From positions 1-64,000 of IMG/VR virus record IMGVR_UViG_3300008952_002488: a DNA stretch of 64,000 nucleotides. One strand, given 5' to 3'. The stretch is from a virus. The first letter of the stretch is position 1. Each line of letters opens with the position of its first letter. Below the pieces are notes generated by a model, which was given only the letters and a program-made list of their open reading frames with translations, was not told the origin of the DNA and searched no databases. The position numbers were made by a program, and so were the translations under genes. Shown here one piece after another: positions 47,650 through 56,630 of this stretch.

Positions 47650-49517
47650 ACGAGCAAGACATCTCAACCCAAATCCTCTCGGATATTACAGTGTACATGA
47701 AGTACGCCCGTTATTTACCTAAACAAAAACGCCGTGAAACCTGGGATGAGTTAGTTACTCGGAACATGAAGATGCACCTCAAAAAATACCCGGAACTCAA
47801 AAAAGAAATCAAAGAGAATTATAAATTTGTATTTGACAAAAAGGTTTTGCCTTCCATGCGCTCCATGCAGTTTGCAGGCAAGCCCATTGAAATCTCTCCT
47901 AACCGCATCTTCAACTGCGCTTATGCCCCAGTAGATGACTGGCGTGTATTCGGCGAAATTATGTTTTTGTTGCTCGGTGGAACTGGTGTTGGATACTCGG
48001 TCCAGAAACACCATGTGGATGAACTGCCGGAAATTAGAAAACCAAATGCTAATCGCACTCGGAGGTATTTAATAAATGATAGTATTGAAGGATGGGCTGA
48101 TGCCGTCAAATATCTTATTCGCAGTTACTTCTTCGGTGGCTCACGGCTACGATTTGATTATAGCGATATTCGCCCTAAAGGCGCTCGCCTTGTAACCTCT
48201 GGCGGCAAAGCCCCAGGACCACAACCTCTCAAGGAATGCCTGGTTAAGGTCGAGGGTGTGCTCTCTGAAAAGGAAGATGGCAGCCGTCTGTCTGCTATTG
48301 AGGTCCACGACATCGTTTGCCATATTGCCGACGCTGTGTTGGCGGGTGGCATCCGTCGTGCTGCTCTCATTTCTTTGTTCTCCGCAGATGACAAGGAGAT
48401 GATTGCCTGTAAGGCTGGCAACTGGTGGGAACAAAACCCCCAGCGAGGACGAGCCAACAACTCCGCTGTACTTTTGCGGCACAGAATCACAAAAGAATTC
48501 TTCCTAGACTTGTGGAAGCGAGTGGAAGCATCCAACGCTGGCGAGCCTGGCATCTACCTGTCCAACGACAAGGACTGGGGAACCAACCCGTGCTGTGAGA
48601 TTGGACTACGACCCTTCCAGTTCTGTAACCTGACCGAAGTAAATGTCAGCAACATCACAGGACAGAACGACTTGGAAGAGCGGGTGAGGGCTGCCACCTT
48701 CATCGGCACACTCCAAGCAGGTTATACAGATTTTCATTATCTTCGCCCAGTCTGGCAGCGAACCACAGAGAAGGATGCCCTGATAGGGGTGTCTATGACT
48801 GGCATCGCTTCTGGTCGTGTGCTCCAAGATGACATTAGTTTGACGAACGCTGCCAACGTTGTGAAAGAAGAAAATGCCCGTGTTGCCCATGCGATTGGCA
48901 TCAACCCGGCAGCCCGCACAACCTGCGTTAAGCCTGCGGGAACCACGAGTTTGACTCTCGGAACATCCAGCGGCATCCACGCCTGGCACAACGACTATTA
49001 CGTCCGCCGAATCAGAGTTGGCAAAAATGAGCCAATTTATTGGCACCTTTCAATTCACCACCCTGAACTGGTGGAGGATGAGTACTTCCGCCCACACGAT
49101 ACAGCAGTCATCTCGGTGCCCCAACGAGCACCAGAAGGCTCTATCCTCCGTGACGAAAGTGCCTTCCAGCTTTTGCGGCGGGTAAAGAAAATTACAAGAG
49201 AATGGGTCAACCCTGGTAAACGCTCCGGACAGAACGGACACAACGTTTCAGCCACTATCTCCCTCCACGAAAACGAATGGACGGATGCTGGCGAGTGGAT
49301 GTGGAACAATCGCCACCACTACAACGGACTGTCAGTCTTGCCCCACAACGGCGGCACCTACCAGCAAGCACCCTTTGAGGACTGCTCTAAGGAGAAGTTT
49401 GAAGCGATGCTGGCTACGCTAGAAAACGTTGACCTCACCAAGATTGTTGAAGAGGATGACAACACCGACCTCAAAGGTGAGGCAGCCTGTGCTGGCGGTG
49501 CGTGCGAAATCACTTAA
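47646..49517 (+). CDS. nrdJ: Class II (B12-dependent) ribonucleotide reductase
   Basis: A 623-residue monomeric-type NrdJ. Diagnostic stretches are MRSMQFAGKPIEISPNRIFN (about 75-93), LLGGTGVGYSVQ, NPCCEIGLRPFQFCNLTEV with the N-x-C-x-E radical-site residues, and VKPAGTTSLTLGTSSGIH. The C-terminal CAGGAC pair would re-reduce the active site. It makes deoxynucleotides from host ribonucleotides using adenosylcobalamin, without oxygen. Marine phages often carry it, and it implies B12 is available in the host. It overlaps the helicase gene. Confidence 0.95.
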   Translation: MNEQDISTQILSDITVYMKYARYLPKQKRRETWDELVTRNMKMHLKKYPELKKEIKENYKFVFDKKVLPSMRSMQFAGKPIEISPNRIFNCAYAPVDDWRVFGEIMFLLLGGTGVGYSVQKHHVDELPEIRKPNANRTRRYLINDSIEGWADAVKYLIRSYFFGGSRLRFDYSDIRPKGARLVTSGGKAPGPQPLKECLVKVEGVLSEKEDGSRLSAIEVHDIVCHIADAVLAGGIRRAALISLFSADDKEMIACKAGNWWEQNPQRGRANNSAVLLRHRITKEFFLDLWKRVEASNAGEPGIYLSNDKDWGTNPCCEIGLRPFQFCNLTEVNVSNITGQNDLEERVRAATFIGTLQAGYTDFHYLRPVWQRTTEKDALIGVSMTGIASGRVLQDDISLTNAANVVKEENARVAHAIGINPAARTTCVKPAGTTSLTLGTSSGIHAWHNDYYVRRIRVGKNEPIYWHLSIHHPELVEDEYFRPHDTAVISVPQRAPEGSILRDESAFQLLRRVKKITREWVNPGKRSGQNGHNVSATISLHENEWTDAGEWMWNNRHHYNGLSVLPHNGGTYQQAPFEDCSKEKFEAMLATLENVDLTKIVEEDDNTDLKGEAACAGGACEIT

Positions 49518-49531
49518 AGGGAAGCAAAAAA

Positions 49532-49542
49532 TATAATATAAT
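49532..49542 (+). promoter_or_regulatory. Overlapping TATAAT boxes after nrdJ
   Basis: Two TATAAT hexamers overlap at 49532-49542, with no clear -35. They could start transcription of the small-gene unit at 49566. Confidence 0.3.
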
Positions 49543-49565
49543 GTAAGGGCAGAAAGGAGCCCATC

Positions 49566-49799
49566 ATGGCTACGCTAAACTTTATCATGCCCCGTGATTT
49601 GAAAGACGGCTTTTGTGAGCGAGAAGAAAAACAACACAAGGTCAAACATTCTTGGTTGCCATCTGGCCAAACCCGTGCTATCTTTGGAGACGAGATAGCG
49701 ATTGAGTGCTATTGTAAGCACTGCAACTTGCGAGAGTGGACCCAAACTTCTCGCTTGGAATTTGAAATGTTACAAGATATATGGAAGGAATTACAATGA
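49566..49799 (+). CDS. Small protein with CxCxxC metal-binding cluster
   Basis: A 77-residue protein with Cys at about 17 and the cluster ECYCKHC near 48-54, flanked by a His-containing helix. This is suggestive of a zinc or metal site, but not a standard zinc ribbon. AAAGGAG precedes the ATG and ATGA couples it to the GroES-like gene. No function known. Confidence 0.65.
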   Translation: MATLNFIMPRDLKDGFCEREEKQHKVKHSWLPSGQTRAIFGDEIAIECYCKHCNLREWTQTSRLEFEMLQDIWKELQ

Positions 49800-50047
49800 A
49801 ACCATTGAATCGCAGACTACTTATTGAAGTCGTCGAGGAGGAGCCACAGCAGGGAACTTTCTTTGTTCCAGTAGAGGAAAAGATTGAAGAGTTTTTGACG
49901 GCTAAGGTTATTTCGTGTGCTGAAGATTGTACCAATGACCTGACTGGAAAGACTGTTGTCGTTCACTCTTATGGTACAGAAGAGGTTACAGTCAAGGGAA
50001 AGAAATATACTTTTATTGGAGAGAACAACCTGATTTGTGTAGAATGA
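49796..50047 (+). CDS. GroES-like co-chaperonin (gp31/CocO type)
   Basis: The ATG at 49796 overlaps the previous TGA. 83 residues: opening MKPLNRRLLIEVVEEE, a short glycine-containing mobile-loop region (QQGTFFVPVEEKIEEF), and the barrel strands LTAKVISCAED, TGKTVVVHSYGTEEV and YTFIGENNLICVE. The pattern matches GroES, which caps GroEL. T4 gp31 replaces GroES so that GroEL can fold the capsid protein gp23; the gp23-like protein here probably needs the same. It is followed by a tagged gene one base later. Confidence 0.82.
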   Translation: MKPLNRRLLIEVVEEEPQQGTFFVPVEEKIEEFLTAKVISCAEDCTNDLTGKTVVVHSYGTEEVTVKGKKYTFIGENNLICVE

Positions 50048-50048
50048 T

Positions 50049-50747
50049 ATGAAAAAGATTTTGAGCGAATGGAAAAAGTTTTTAAATGAATCCGGGTTTA
50101 ACCGAATCAAGAATATCCTTCAGGGCAACGTAGCCTCTGTGGGTACAGTTGGTTTTATGACAGGTGAAAACCCTATGGCGCAAAAGATGTCATCCAAAGA
50201 AAACCGGATGCTCAACAAAGAGTTGATGGCTTGGATGCGTGAGCGTGGCTACGGACCCATTCGCATTAGAGGTCGCTTTGGAAACATGGAGAGATCTATG
50301 ATGATTCCCAACATCACCCGAGAAGATATGGTGGAGGCTGGCAAATACTTCAACCAAGAATCGGTTATTTGGGGAGAGAAGACCGACGAGAATGCATTTT
50401 TATTTGAGTACATCGAAGGCGATGTCACCGTCCAGCGCCGTGATGTTGTCTTGTTTGATGATGAAGTCCAGGCCCGTGAGGATTTTTATTCCCAAGAAAG
50501 ACAGTCAGCCGGACGCAAATTTTATATCCCCTTCTTTGACGATCAGTATGAGATGGAAGAAGGACATGAATATGATTACGACTTGCCAAGTCTAAGCGAA
50601 ACCCAACGAGAACAGAACAAAGAACTTATTAAAGAAATCAACGATAGGATTAGTTACACTTTGGACGCTAGTCGAGCCCCTAAATCTCGCTGGCATCATC
50701 GCCAAGTCCTTCGGCTTAAACTTCAGGAACTAAAAAATAAGTTATGA
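50049..50747 (+). CDS. Tag-bearing protein with a DUF3293-like domain
   Basis: A 232-residue protein. The leader MKKILSEWKKFLNES ends F-L-N-E at residue 14, closely resembling the T4 internal-protein leader MKTYQEFIAEA. The core WMRERGYGPIRIRGRFGN, then MMIPNITREDMVEAG and YFNQESVIWG, resembles the DUF3293 pattern found in phage and bacterial proteins of unknown function. The C-terminus is a charged helix. It overlaps the next tagged gene by ATGA. I infer a capsid-packaged protein; the domain is of unknown activity. Confidence 0.72.
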   Translation: MKKILSEWKKFLNESGFNRIKNILQGNVASVGTVGFMTGENPMAQKMSSKENRMLNKELMAWMRERGYGPIRIRGRFGNMERSMMIPNITREDMVEAGKYFNQESVIWGEKTDENAFLFEYIEGDVTVQRRDVVLFDDEVQAREDFYSQERQSAGRKFYIPFFDDQYEMEEGHEYDYDLPSLSETQREQNKELIKEINDRISYTLDASRAPKSRWHHRQVLRLKLQELKNKL

Positions 50748-51256
50748 AAAAGATAATGGAAAACTTTAAAAAGTTTCTCGCCGAAGCGCAAAAGGGTGAC
50801 TATGAGGTTGGTGGCGAGTTGGTGCTATTCCACTACGCCCCAGTAGATGCGGAAGCAATTCTTGTAGACCCTAAGTACTTTGCGGACAGAGCCAAGAGAA
50901 GTTCCTTCACTAGAAATGAGTACGAAACAAGCACGGTCCCCAGAACTTTTTGGTATGTGGACCCGCAACAAAGAGAAAGACAAGTGGCTTCAGGACGCCA
51001 CTTGTATCAAGCCACAATCCCAGCGGGAGAAATCTATGACTTCAGAAACGACCCCGAAGGATACAAGAAAAAACATAGTCATCCAATTTATAAATTAAGA
51101 AAAGGCGAAGAGTGGAATACGATGCTAGAGGATATACGAGACAGCTATGCTGGTGTATACTATTCCCTGAGAGCTTTTGATGTAGTGTCGCTATTCGTAC
51201 CCTACGAGGCGACCCGAGTCCCACCCGAAGAACAAGCCCGATTAGAGGGCGAATAA
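50744..51256 (+). CDS. Tag-bearing protein, possibly ADP-ribosyltransferase-like
   Basis: A 170-residue protein with the leader MKKIMENFKKFLAEAQ; F-L-A-E with Glu at 14 is almost the T4 leader sequence. The domain has LVLFHYAPVDAEAILVDPKYF, TVPRTFWYVDPQQRERQV and LYQATIPAGEIYDFRNDP, faintly like small ADP-ribosyltransferase folds in phages (an HY motif near the start, later aromatic strands). If true it would parallel T4 Alt, a packaged ADP-ribosyltransferase. The sequence evidence for that activity is weak. Confidence 0.65.
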   Translation: MKKIMENFKKFLAEAQKGDYEVGGELVLFHYAPVDAEAILVDPKYFADRAKRSSFTRNEYETSTVPRTFWYVDPQQRERQVASGRHLYQATIPAGEIYDFRNDPEGYKKKHSHPIYKLRKGEEWNTMLEDIRDSYAGVYYSLRAFDVVSLFVPYEATRVPPEEQARLEGE

Positions 51257-51269
51257 GAAAGGCAACAAT

Positions 51270-51581
51270 ATGAGACTTAAAGGAGAATCCTACGGCATCC
51301 ATGTGGGAACATTTGTAATGAACTTCCATCATAAACTCTTACGGCTCGGCGTCGTGCGAGAGAAGCGGATCGGCGATCACGGCTGGGCCTATTGTAAGAT
51401 TGATTGGCTGGAGGATGATATTCATATCGCAAAAGTTGCATGGGACAAAAAAATGAGATCTTCCTATCGGGATCCTGAAGAAATCCGAGTAGACTGGCTC
51501 ACGCCAGTAAGCCCAAAGTGGTTGCAAAATGTTATGACTGCTTACGGAGAATATCAAAATGAGCGAAGAACAGAAATCTGA
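51270..51581 (+). CDS. Small protein, possibly SH3-like
   Basis: A 103-residue protein with beta-type segments (LLRLGVVREKRIGDHGWAYC) and DDIHIAKVAWDKK, resembling the small barrel proteins farther right, but without the GDLV start. It overlaps the next gene by 23 bases. No function known. Confidence 0.6.
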   Translation: MRLKGESYGIHVGTFVMNFHHKLLRLGVVREKRIGDHGWAYCKIDWLEDDIHIAKVAWDKKMRSSYRDPEEIRVDWLTPVSPKWLQNVMTAYGEYQNERRTEI

Positions 51582-51915
51582 AGAGGTTGCTGATGATCTA
51601 ATCCCGAAGCCACCACCTAAGTTGGCTCCGAGAGGGATTACCAGTTTCACAGTTTACCGCCAGCATGATGAGACAGGTGTCTCTGGTGATGGTGTTGTTA
51701 TTGAGGGCGTCGTTATGGCGACAGGTCAATGCGTTGTTCACTGGCTCTACCCACCGCCTCGTGGAGGTATTGCCATCTTTGATAGTATGAGTGATTTTGT
51801 GAAGGTTCACATCGAACCACACCCAGGTAACCAAACTATCATCACATATCAGGACGGACACAAAGATGTGTACGGACACAAAACCGAGGAAGATAAAGCG
51901 GATGAAAAGAAATAA
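51559..51915 (+). CDS. Conserved small beta-rich phage protein
   Basis: A 118-residue protein with an acidic, Pro-rich N-terminus and a beta core: SFTVYRQHDETGVSGDGVVI, GVVMATGQCVVHWL, then VKVHIEPHPGN. The pattern of short strands with 'DETGVSGxGVV' occurs in several phage hypothetical proteins I recall, function unknown. It is the last gene before a strong terminator. Confidence 0.65.
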   Translation: MSEEQKSEEVADDLIPKPPPKLAPRGITSFTVYRQHDETGVSGDGVVIEGVVMATGQCVVHWLYPPPRGGIAIFDSMSDFVKVHIEPHPGNQTIITYQDGHKDVYGHKTEEDKADEKK

Positions 51916-51959
51916 TAATCCTACTTAAAACAATCGGAGTTCCCCATACGATGGGTGGA

Positions 51960-51991
51960 GAGCAGGGTTCGGGCTACCCTGCTCATTTTTT
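51960..51991 (+). terminator. Strong rho-independent terminator
   Basis: GAGCAGGGT (51960-51968), loop TCGGGCT, ACCCTGCTC (51976-51984), followed by ATTTTTTC. A perfect 9-base-pair stem closing the preceding unit. Confidence 0.93.
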
Positions 51992-51992
51992 C

Positions 51993-52020
51993 TTGAACTA
52001 TTCTAAAAGTAAGCTATACT
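51993..52020 (+). promoter_or_regulatory. Sigma70-type promoter for the DnaE gene
   Basis: TTGAAC (51993-51998), 16-base spacer, TATACT (52015-52020), immediately after the terminator. It gives a leader of about 25 bases before the ATG at 52051. Confidence 0.8.
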
Positions 52021-52050
52021 ATTATCACACCAAAATTAGAAAGGTAGTCA

Positions 52051-55000
52051 ATGACTAACCGAATTGAAAGTAAGATCCCCTTTGTGGGGTTACATGCTCA
52101 CTCAGGCTTATCTCCTTTCGATGGGCTAGGTATGCCCGGCGAGCACATGGACTTCGCCTACGAGAACGGGATGAACGCTCATGCTCTAACAGACCATGGG
52201 CACATGAATGGCTTGTCGTTTCAGGTAGAGCATCTCAAAAAGATGCGAGCCGACGGCAAAGATTTTAAAGCTTTGTACGGGTGTGAGTCTTATTTTATTA
52301 AGTCACACAAGAAGTGGCGTAAAATGTATGAGGAGCACCGCTCCAAAGTTAAGCGCCAAAAGAAGGAAGAGTACGGGCTTGTTATCGAAGATGAGGACCG
52401 GCAAAAGAAATTCAACCCTTTGAATATTCGCCGCCATCTCGTAATGATTGCCCAGAACCAGACAGGGCTAAACAACTTATTCAAGCTAGTGTCGGATAGT
52501 TATCAGCCTGAAAACTTCTATCGGTATCCCCGTATGGACTTTGAGATGCTGGACAAATACAATGAGGGTCTGATTATCAGCAGCGCCTGCATGTCGGGTC
52601 CTCTGTTTGGAGACTTCTGGAAGCATCGAGACCCTGACACGGGGGCCTACGACGCCGATGTAGTCTTGGCATCAATGAGAGACACTATTGCCCGCTTTAA
52701 GGAGATCTTCGGGGATAGATTTTACGGAGAAGTCCAGTGGAATGATATCATTGAGCAACATCAAGGTAACGCCCTCATTATTCAAGCCTGCGTGGAAATG
52801 GGCGTAGAGGTTATCAGCACAGCCGACAGCCACTACCCCCGACCAGAACTTTGGAAAGACCGAGAGATGTACCGCCGCATCGGCGGACAGTGGTGGGGTG
52901 ATGATGATGGGCTTCCCGAATCAGTAGAGGAAGTTGGCTACGAACTCTACCCAAAGAACGGTGACCAGATGATGGAAGCCTATAAAAAATATTCAGCTAA
53001 ATATAATATTGAATACGATGATGCCTTCATCCGTGATACAATTGAGCGGACACACCACATCGCCTTTGGCCGATGTGAGGACTTTGTTCCCAACAGCGAG
53101 GTTCGCCTCCCAGAGTTTGTTGTACCCGAAGGCAAGACAGCCATTCAGGCTCTGACCTCCGACGCTCTTGCGGGAATGAAGAAAAAGAATATCACAGACC
53201 CCGAGTATGTGGACCGTCTGAAGTACGAACTAAACATCATCAAGGAGCGAGGCTTCGCCCAATACTTCCTGACGATGAAAGCCATCTCGGATAAAGCCCA
53301 GGAGGAAATGCTGGTCGGACTCGGACGAGGTTCAGCCGCTGGCTCACTCCTGTCTTATGTCCTAGACATTACCCAGGTGGACCCAATCAAATATCAATTA
53401 CAGTTTGAGAGGTTCCTGACCAAGGGCGGCACGGGCTACCCCGACATTGACTTTGATGTTGAGGAGCCAATGGTTCTCAAGGAACAACTAGCAGAGGAGT
53501 GGGGCAAGACAACAGTGGTTCCCATCAGCAACTTCAACACGCTCCAACTCCGCTCACTCATCAAAGACATCGGCAAGTTTTATAATATCCCGTTCACCGA
53601 AGTGAACAAGGTGACTGGCGTAATGATGAGCGAAGCCACACCCCTAGCCAAGAAAGCGCACGGCCAAATCGCTGGCGTCTACACACCAACATTTGACGAG
53701 GTAAAAGAATACAGTGAAACCTTACAAGAGTTTTTTAGAAAGTACCCGGAGGTGGCTACTCATGTCGATAACCTCTTTGGCAATATGCGGAGTATTTCTC
53801 GGCACGCTGGTGGGGTGGTTGTTGCTGAAGACCTAGATAAACACATGCCGCTCATCAACTCCGGCGGTGTCATCCAAACACCGTGGAGCGAAGGTCAGAA
53901 CGTTAGACACCTTGAGCCCCTCGGCTTTATTAAGTTTGACCTGCTCGGCTTGTCAACTCTCCGTATGATTTCGGGAGCAATCCGCCACATCCTCAAACGC
54001 CATCAAGGTATCGAGGAGCCAACCTTCGAGCAGGTGAGAGATTATTATAATACTAATCTCCACCCAGACACGATTGACTTTGATAATCAGGAAGTCTGGC
54101 GTGAGGTATTCCACAAAGGCAAGTGGGCTGGCATCTTCCAGATGACTAACGGTGGAGCACAGCGGTTCTGCCAAGAAGCACAACCAGAATCCCTTTTGGA
54201 TTTTGCTGCGGTCACGGCTATTTTCCGCCCCGGTCCACTTAGCGCCAAGGCTCACAGCCTGTATGTTGCGAACAAGTCTAACCCTAGCCAAGTACACTAC
54301 GAGCACCCAATCATCAAAGAAGTTCTCGGAGATACATACGGGCTTCTGGTCTTCCAAGAGCAGTTGGCTATGCTCGCTCACAAGTTGGGTGATGACCTAT
54401 CGCTGGACGAGGGCAACCTGCTCCGCAAAGTCCTGACGAAAAAGGGAACAGGAAAAGATAATATCAAGACCAAACTTTATAATAAGTTTGTGAAGGGCTG
54501 CGGCAAACACGGACTCACCGAAGATGTAGCCAAGAACTTGTGGTCTAAGATGGAATACTTTTCAGGCTACGGCTTCAACTTATCACACGCTGTATCCTAC
54601 GGAGCCGTATCCTTTCAGTGTGCTTGGCTCAGTTATTATTATCCGGTTGAGTGGATGGCTGCGTTCCTAGACAAGGAACCAGAAGACAAGAAGGCAGGAG
54701 CAATCAACACAGCCAAGTCCTTTGGGTTTGAGATTGTCCCGCCAAGCGTCAACAAGTCAGGGCGAGTCTGGGAGATTGCCGAGGACGGCAAGACTTTGAT
54801 TCAGCCGCTCGCAGGCATCAAGGGTCTGGGCGACGCAGCGATTGACCAGATTGTAGCCAACCGACCCTTCAATAGTATTGAGGAGTTTATCTTCAACGAG
54901 AACATCACATACTCCAAACTCAACAAGAAGGCTTTGGATGTGCTGGTCAGGAGCAAAGCCCTTGACGAGTTGATGGACGACAGGTTTACAGGTCTTCGCC

Positions 55001-55461
55001 ACTTCTGGTCTGCCGTCGCTGTGGACAGGCCACGCAAGGAAAAGAACCTGCTGGAAAATATTGATGTCTACGCACCCGAGGGAGACTTCTCCGAAGAAGA
55101 GAAGTTGGAGCACTTCGCATCGCTCACAGGCATCTTCCCTATCCACGAGATCATGCCACAGGAAATCCAAGACAACCTGATGACCCGTGGCTGTCCGCCC
55201 ATCAGCGAGTACGACCCCGACCTCCAACTGGTCTGGTTCATTCCGAGGGAAGTGAAAATAAAGAAGACAAAGAACGGTAAGGAATACTGGGTCATCCACA
55301 CCACCGACAGCAACGCCTTTGATGCTCGCATCCGCTGCTGGGGGGTGAGAGATGACGACAAGATTTCCCTTAACAAAGTATACGTTGCTAACTTAGAATA
55401 TAACGAGAAGTGGGGTTTCAGCACCCGCTCGCTTAGAAGGACATTTAGGAGGCTCACTTGA
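52051..55461 (+). CDS. DNA polymerase III alpha subunit (DnaE-type, family C)
   Basis: A 1136-residue family C replicase. The N-terminal PHP domain has LHAHSGLSPFDGL at 14-26 and ALTDHGHMNG at 45-54. The palm has GLGRGSAAGSLLSYVLDIT and YPDIDFDVEEP with acidic residues 465, 467 and 469. The fingers region contains GYGFNLSHAVSYG, and the C-terminal part has a helix-hairpin-helix (IKGLGDAAIDQIV, then NRPFNSIEEF). T4-like phages normally use the family B polymerase gp43; none is seen here. This is probably the main replicase, with helicase, SSB and FEN nuclease nearby. No clamp is recognised in the window. Confidence 0.95.
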   Translation: MTNRIESKIPFVGLHAHSGLSPFDGLGMPGEHMDFAYENGMNAHALTDHGHMNGLSFQVEHLKKMRADGKDFKALYGCESYFIKSHKKWRKMYEEHRSKVKRQKKEEYGLVIEDEDRQKKFNPLNIRRHLVMIAQNQTGLNNLFKLVSDSYQPENFYRYPRMDFEMLDKYNEGLIISSACMSGPLFGDFWKHRDPDTGAYDADVVLASMRDTIARFKEIFGDRFYGEVQWNDIIEQHQGNALIIQACVEMGVEVISTADSHYPRPELWKDREMYRRIGGQWWGDDDGLPESVEEVGYELYPKNGDQMMEAYKKYSAKYNIEYDDAFIRDTIERTHHIAFGRCEDFVPNSEVRLPEFVVPEGKTAIQALTSDALAGMKKKNITDPEYVDRLKYELNIIKERGFAQYFLTMKAISDKAQEEMLVGLGRGSAAGSLLSYVLDITQVDPIKYQLQFERFLTKGGTGYPDIDFDVEEPMVLKEQLAEEWGKTTVVPISNFNTLQLRSLIKDIGKFYNIPFTEVNKVTGVMMSEATPLAKKAHGQIAGVYTPTFDEVKEYSETLQEFFRKYPEVATHVDNLFGNMRSISRHAGGVVVAEDLDKHMPLINSGGVIQTPWSEGQNVRHLEPLGFIKFDLLGLSTLRMISGAIRHILKRHQGIEEPTFEQVRDYYNTNLHPDTIDFDNQEVWREVFHKGKWAGIFQMTNGGAQRFCQEAQPESLLDFAAVTAIFRPGPLSAKAHSLYVANKSNPSQVHYEHPIIKEVLGDTYGLLVFQEQLAMLAHKLGDDLSLDEGNLLRKVLTKKGTGKDNIKTKLYNKFVKGCGKHGLTEDVAKNLWSKMEYFSGYGFNLSHAVSYGAVSFQCAWLSYYYPVEWMAAFLDKEPEDKKAGAINTAKSFGFEIVPPSVNKSGRVWEIAEDGKTLIQPLAGIKGLGDAAIDQIVANRPFNSIEEFIFNENITYSKLNKKALDVLVRSKALDELMDDRFTGLRHFWSAVAVDRPRKEKNLLENIDVYAPEGDFSEEEKLEHFASLTGIFPIHEIMPQEIQDNLMTRGCPPISEYDPDLQLVWFIPREVKIKKTKNGKEYWVIHTTDSNAFDARIRCWGVRDDDKISLNKVYVANLEYNEKWGFSTRSLRRTFRRLT

Positions 55462-56009
55462 AGAAGTATCAAATCATTTATGCTGACCCACCCTGGGATT
55501 ACAAAGGACAACTTCAGCACACCGGCAAAGGTGGTCCTGATAGTGGAGGAGCAACCCGCCACTACGGCTGTATGAAGTTGCCTGAACTCAAGAAGCTTGA
55601 TGTTCCAAGTTTGTGCGACGATGACTGTTTGCTTTTCCTGTGGGCAACAAGCCCACACCTTGATCAAGCTATCGAACTTATGAAGGCGTGGGGATTCTCC
55701 TGGGCAACCGTAGGGTTTGTGTGGGACAAACAAAAAGTAAACCCCGGCTTCTATACGATGAGTCAAGTAGAACTATGCTTGATTGGCAAGCGTGGAAAGA
55801 TCCCCAAGCCAAGAGGAGCCCGCAACATCCGCCAACTGGTTTCAGAGATGCGAGGGAAGCACAGCGCCAAACCGGCGGAAGTAAGAAAAAGAATTGAGGA
55901 AATGTTCCCAGAGCAGAGCAAGATTGAATTGTTTGCTCGCCACGAAGTTGATGGCTGGGACTGTCACGGCGATGAAGTCGAAGCAGATATTATCTTGGCG
56001 GCGAGCTAA
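55458..56009 (+). CDS. MT-A70-type adenine-N6 methyltransferase
   Basis: Starts at the TTG at 55458, overlapping the DnaE stop, with AGGAGG 5 bases upstream. A 183-residue protein with DPPW at 10-13 (YADPPWDYKG) and the conserved ATRHYGCM, LFLWATSPHLD, GFSWATVGFVWDK and LFARHEVDGWDCHGDE stretches. This family methylates adenine in DNA or RNA using S-adenosylmethionine. In phages it often guards the genome against host restriction. It shares one base with the next gene. Confidence 0.92.
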   Translation: MKKYQIIYADPPWDYKGQLQHTGKGGPDSGGATRHYGCMKLPELKKLDVPSLCDDDCLLFLWATSPHLDQAIELMKAWGFSWATVGFVWDKQKVNPGFYTMSQVELCLIGKRGKIPKPRGARNIRQLVSEMRGKHSAKPAEVRKRIEEMFPEQSKIELFARHEVDGWDCHGDEVEADIILAAS

Positions 56010-56566
56010 TGAAAGACCAAACAAATTTATTTAATGTTGCTGATGAATGTTATGACTGCGGGTGTGATCTGAAACCAGCCTGCGCTGACCGAGAAGGAAA
56101 CAAAATGAAAGTAAGAGTCCAACGACTTCACAAGAACGCCAAGCTCCCTGTACGAGCACACCCAGCAGATGCCGGCATGGATTTGTTTTTTTGCCCAGCG
56201 CCACGGGACGACATCCCAAAGCAGATTGAGAGCGTCTTGCCTCATGGATCATCGCTCTTCCCGACTGGACTAAAGATTGAGGTACCAGAGGGATACATGC
56301 TGGAAATCAAGAACAAGTCTGGCATCGCTTCCAAGCGTGGTTTGGTCGTTGGAGCCTGTGTCGTGGACCGAGGATACACAGGAGAGATCTTCGTGAACCT
56401 TCACAACCCGAGTGACCGAACACAGACCCTCCACGCTGGTGACAAGATTGCCCAAGCCGTCTTCGTAAAGATTACCACGGATGTTCAGTTGGTGGAGTCT
56501 GACAGCATCTACGACGACGAAACCAGCAGGGGCGAAGGAGCCCTCGGTTCCACGGGAGACAGATAA
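56009..56566 (+). CDS. dut: dUTPase with N-terminal cysteine-rich extension
   Basis: A 185-residue protein. From residue 33 (second ATG at 56105) it is a trimeric dUTPase: HPADAGMDLFF (motif I), IKNKSGIASKRGL (motif III region with the S-G), VDRGYTGEIFV, then RGEGALGSTG (motif V). It hydrolyses dUTP to dUMP, keeping uracil out of DNA and feeding dTMP synthesis. The first 32 residues hold CYDCGCDLKPAC, a possible metal-binding extension not usual in the family. The start at 56009 is adjacent to the previous stop, so the extension may be translated; otherwise the ATG at 56105 is the start. Confidence 0.9.
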   Translation: MKDQTNLFNVADECYDCGCDLKPACADREGNKMKVRVQRLHKNAKLPVRAHPADAGMDLFFCPAPRDDIPKQIESVLPHGSSLFPTGLKIEVPEGYMLEIKNKSGIASKRGLVVGACVVDRGYTGEIFVNLHNPSDRTQTLHAGDKIAQAVFVKITTDVQLVESDSIYDDETSRGEGALGSTGDR

Positions 56567-56630
56567 AATACGTCACATGACCGATGCTCTATCATAGTTA
56601 CTATAGAAAGGAGCAGTGCCGATTATTTAA

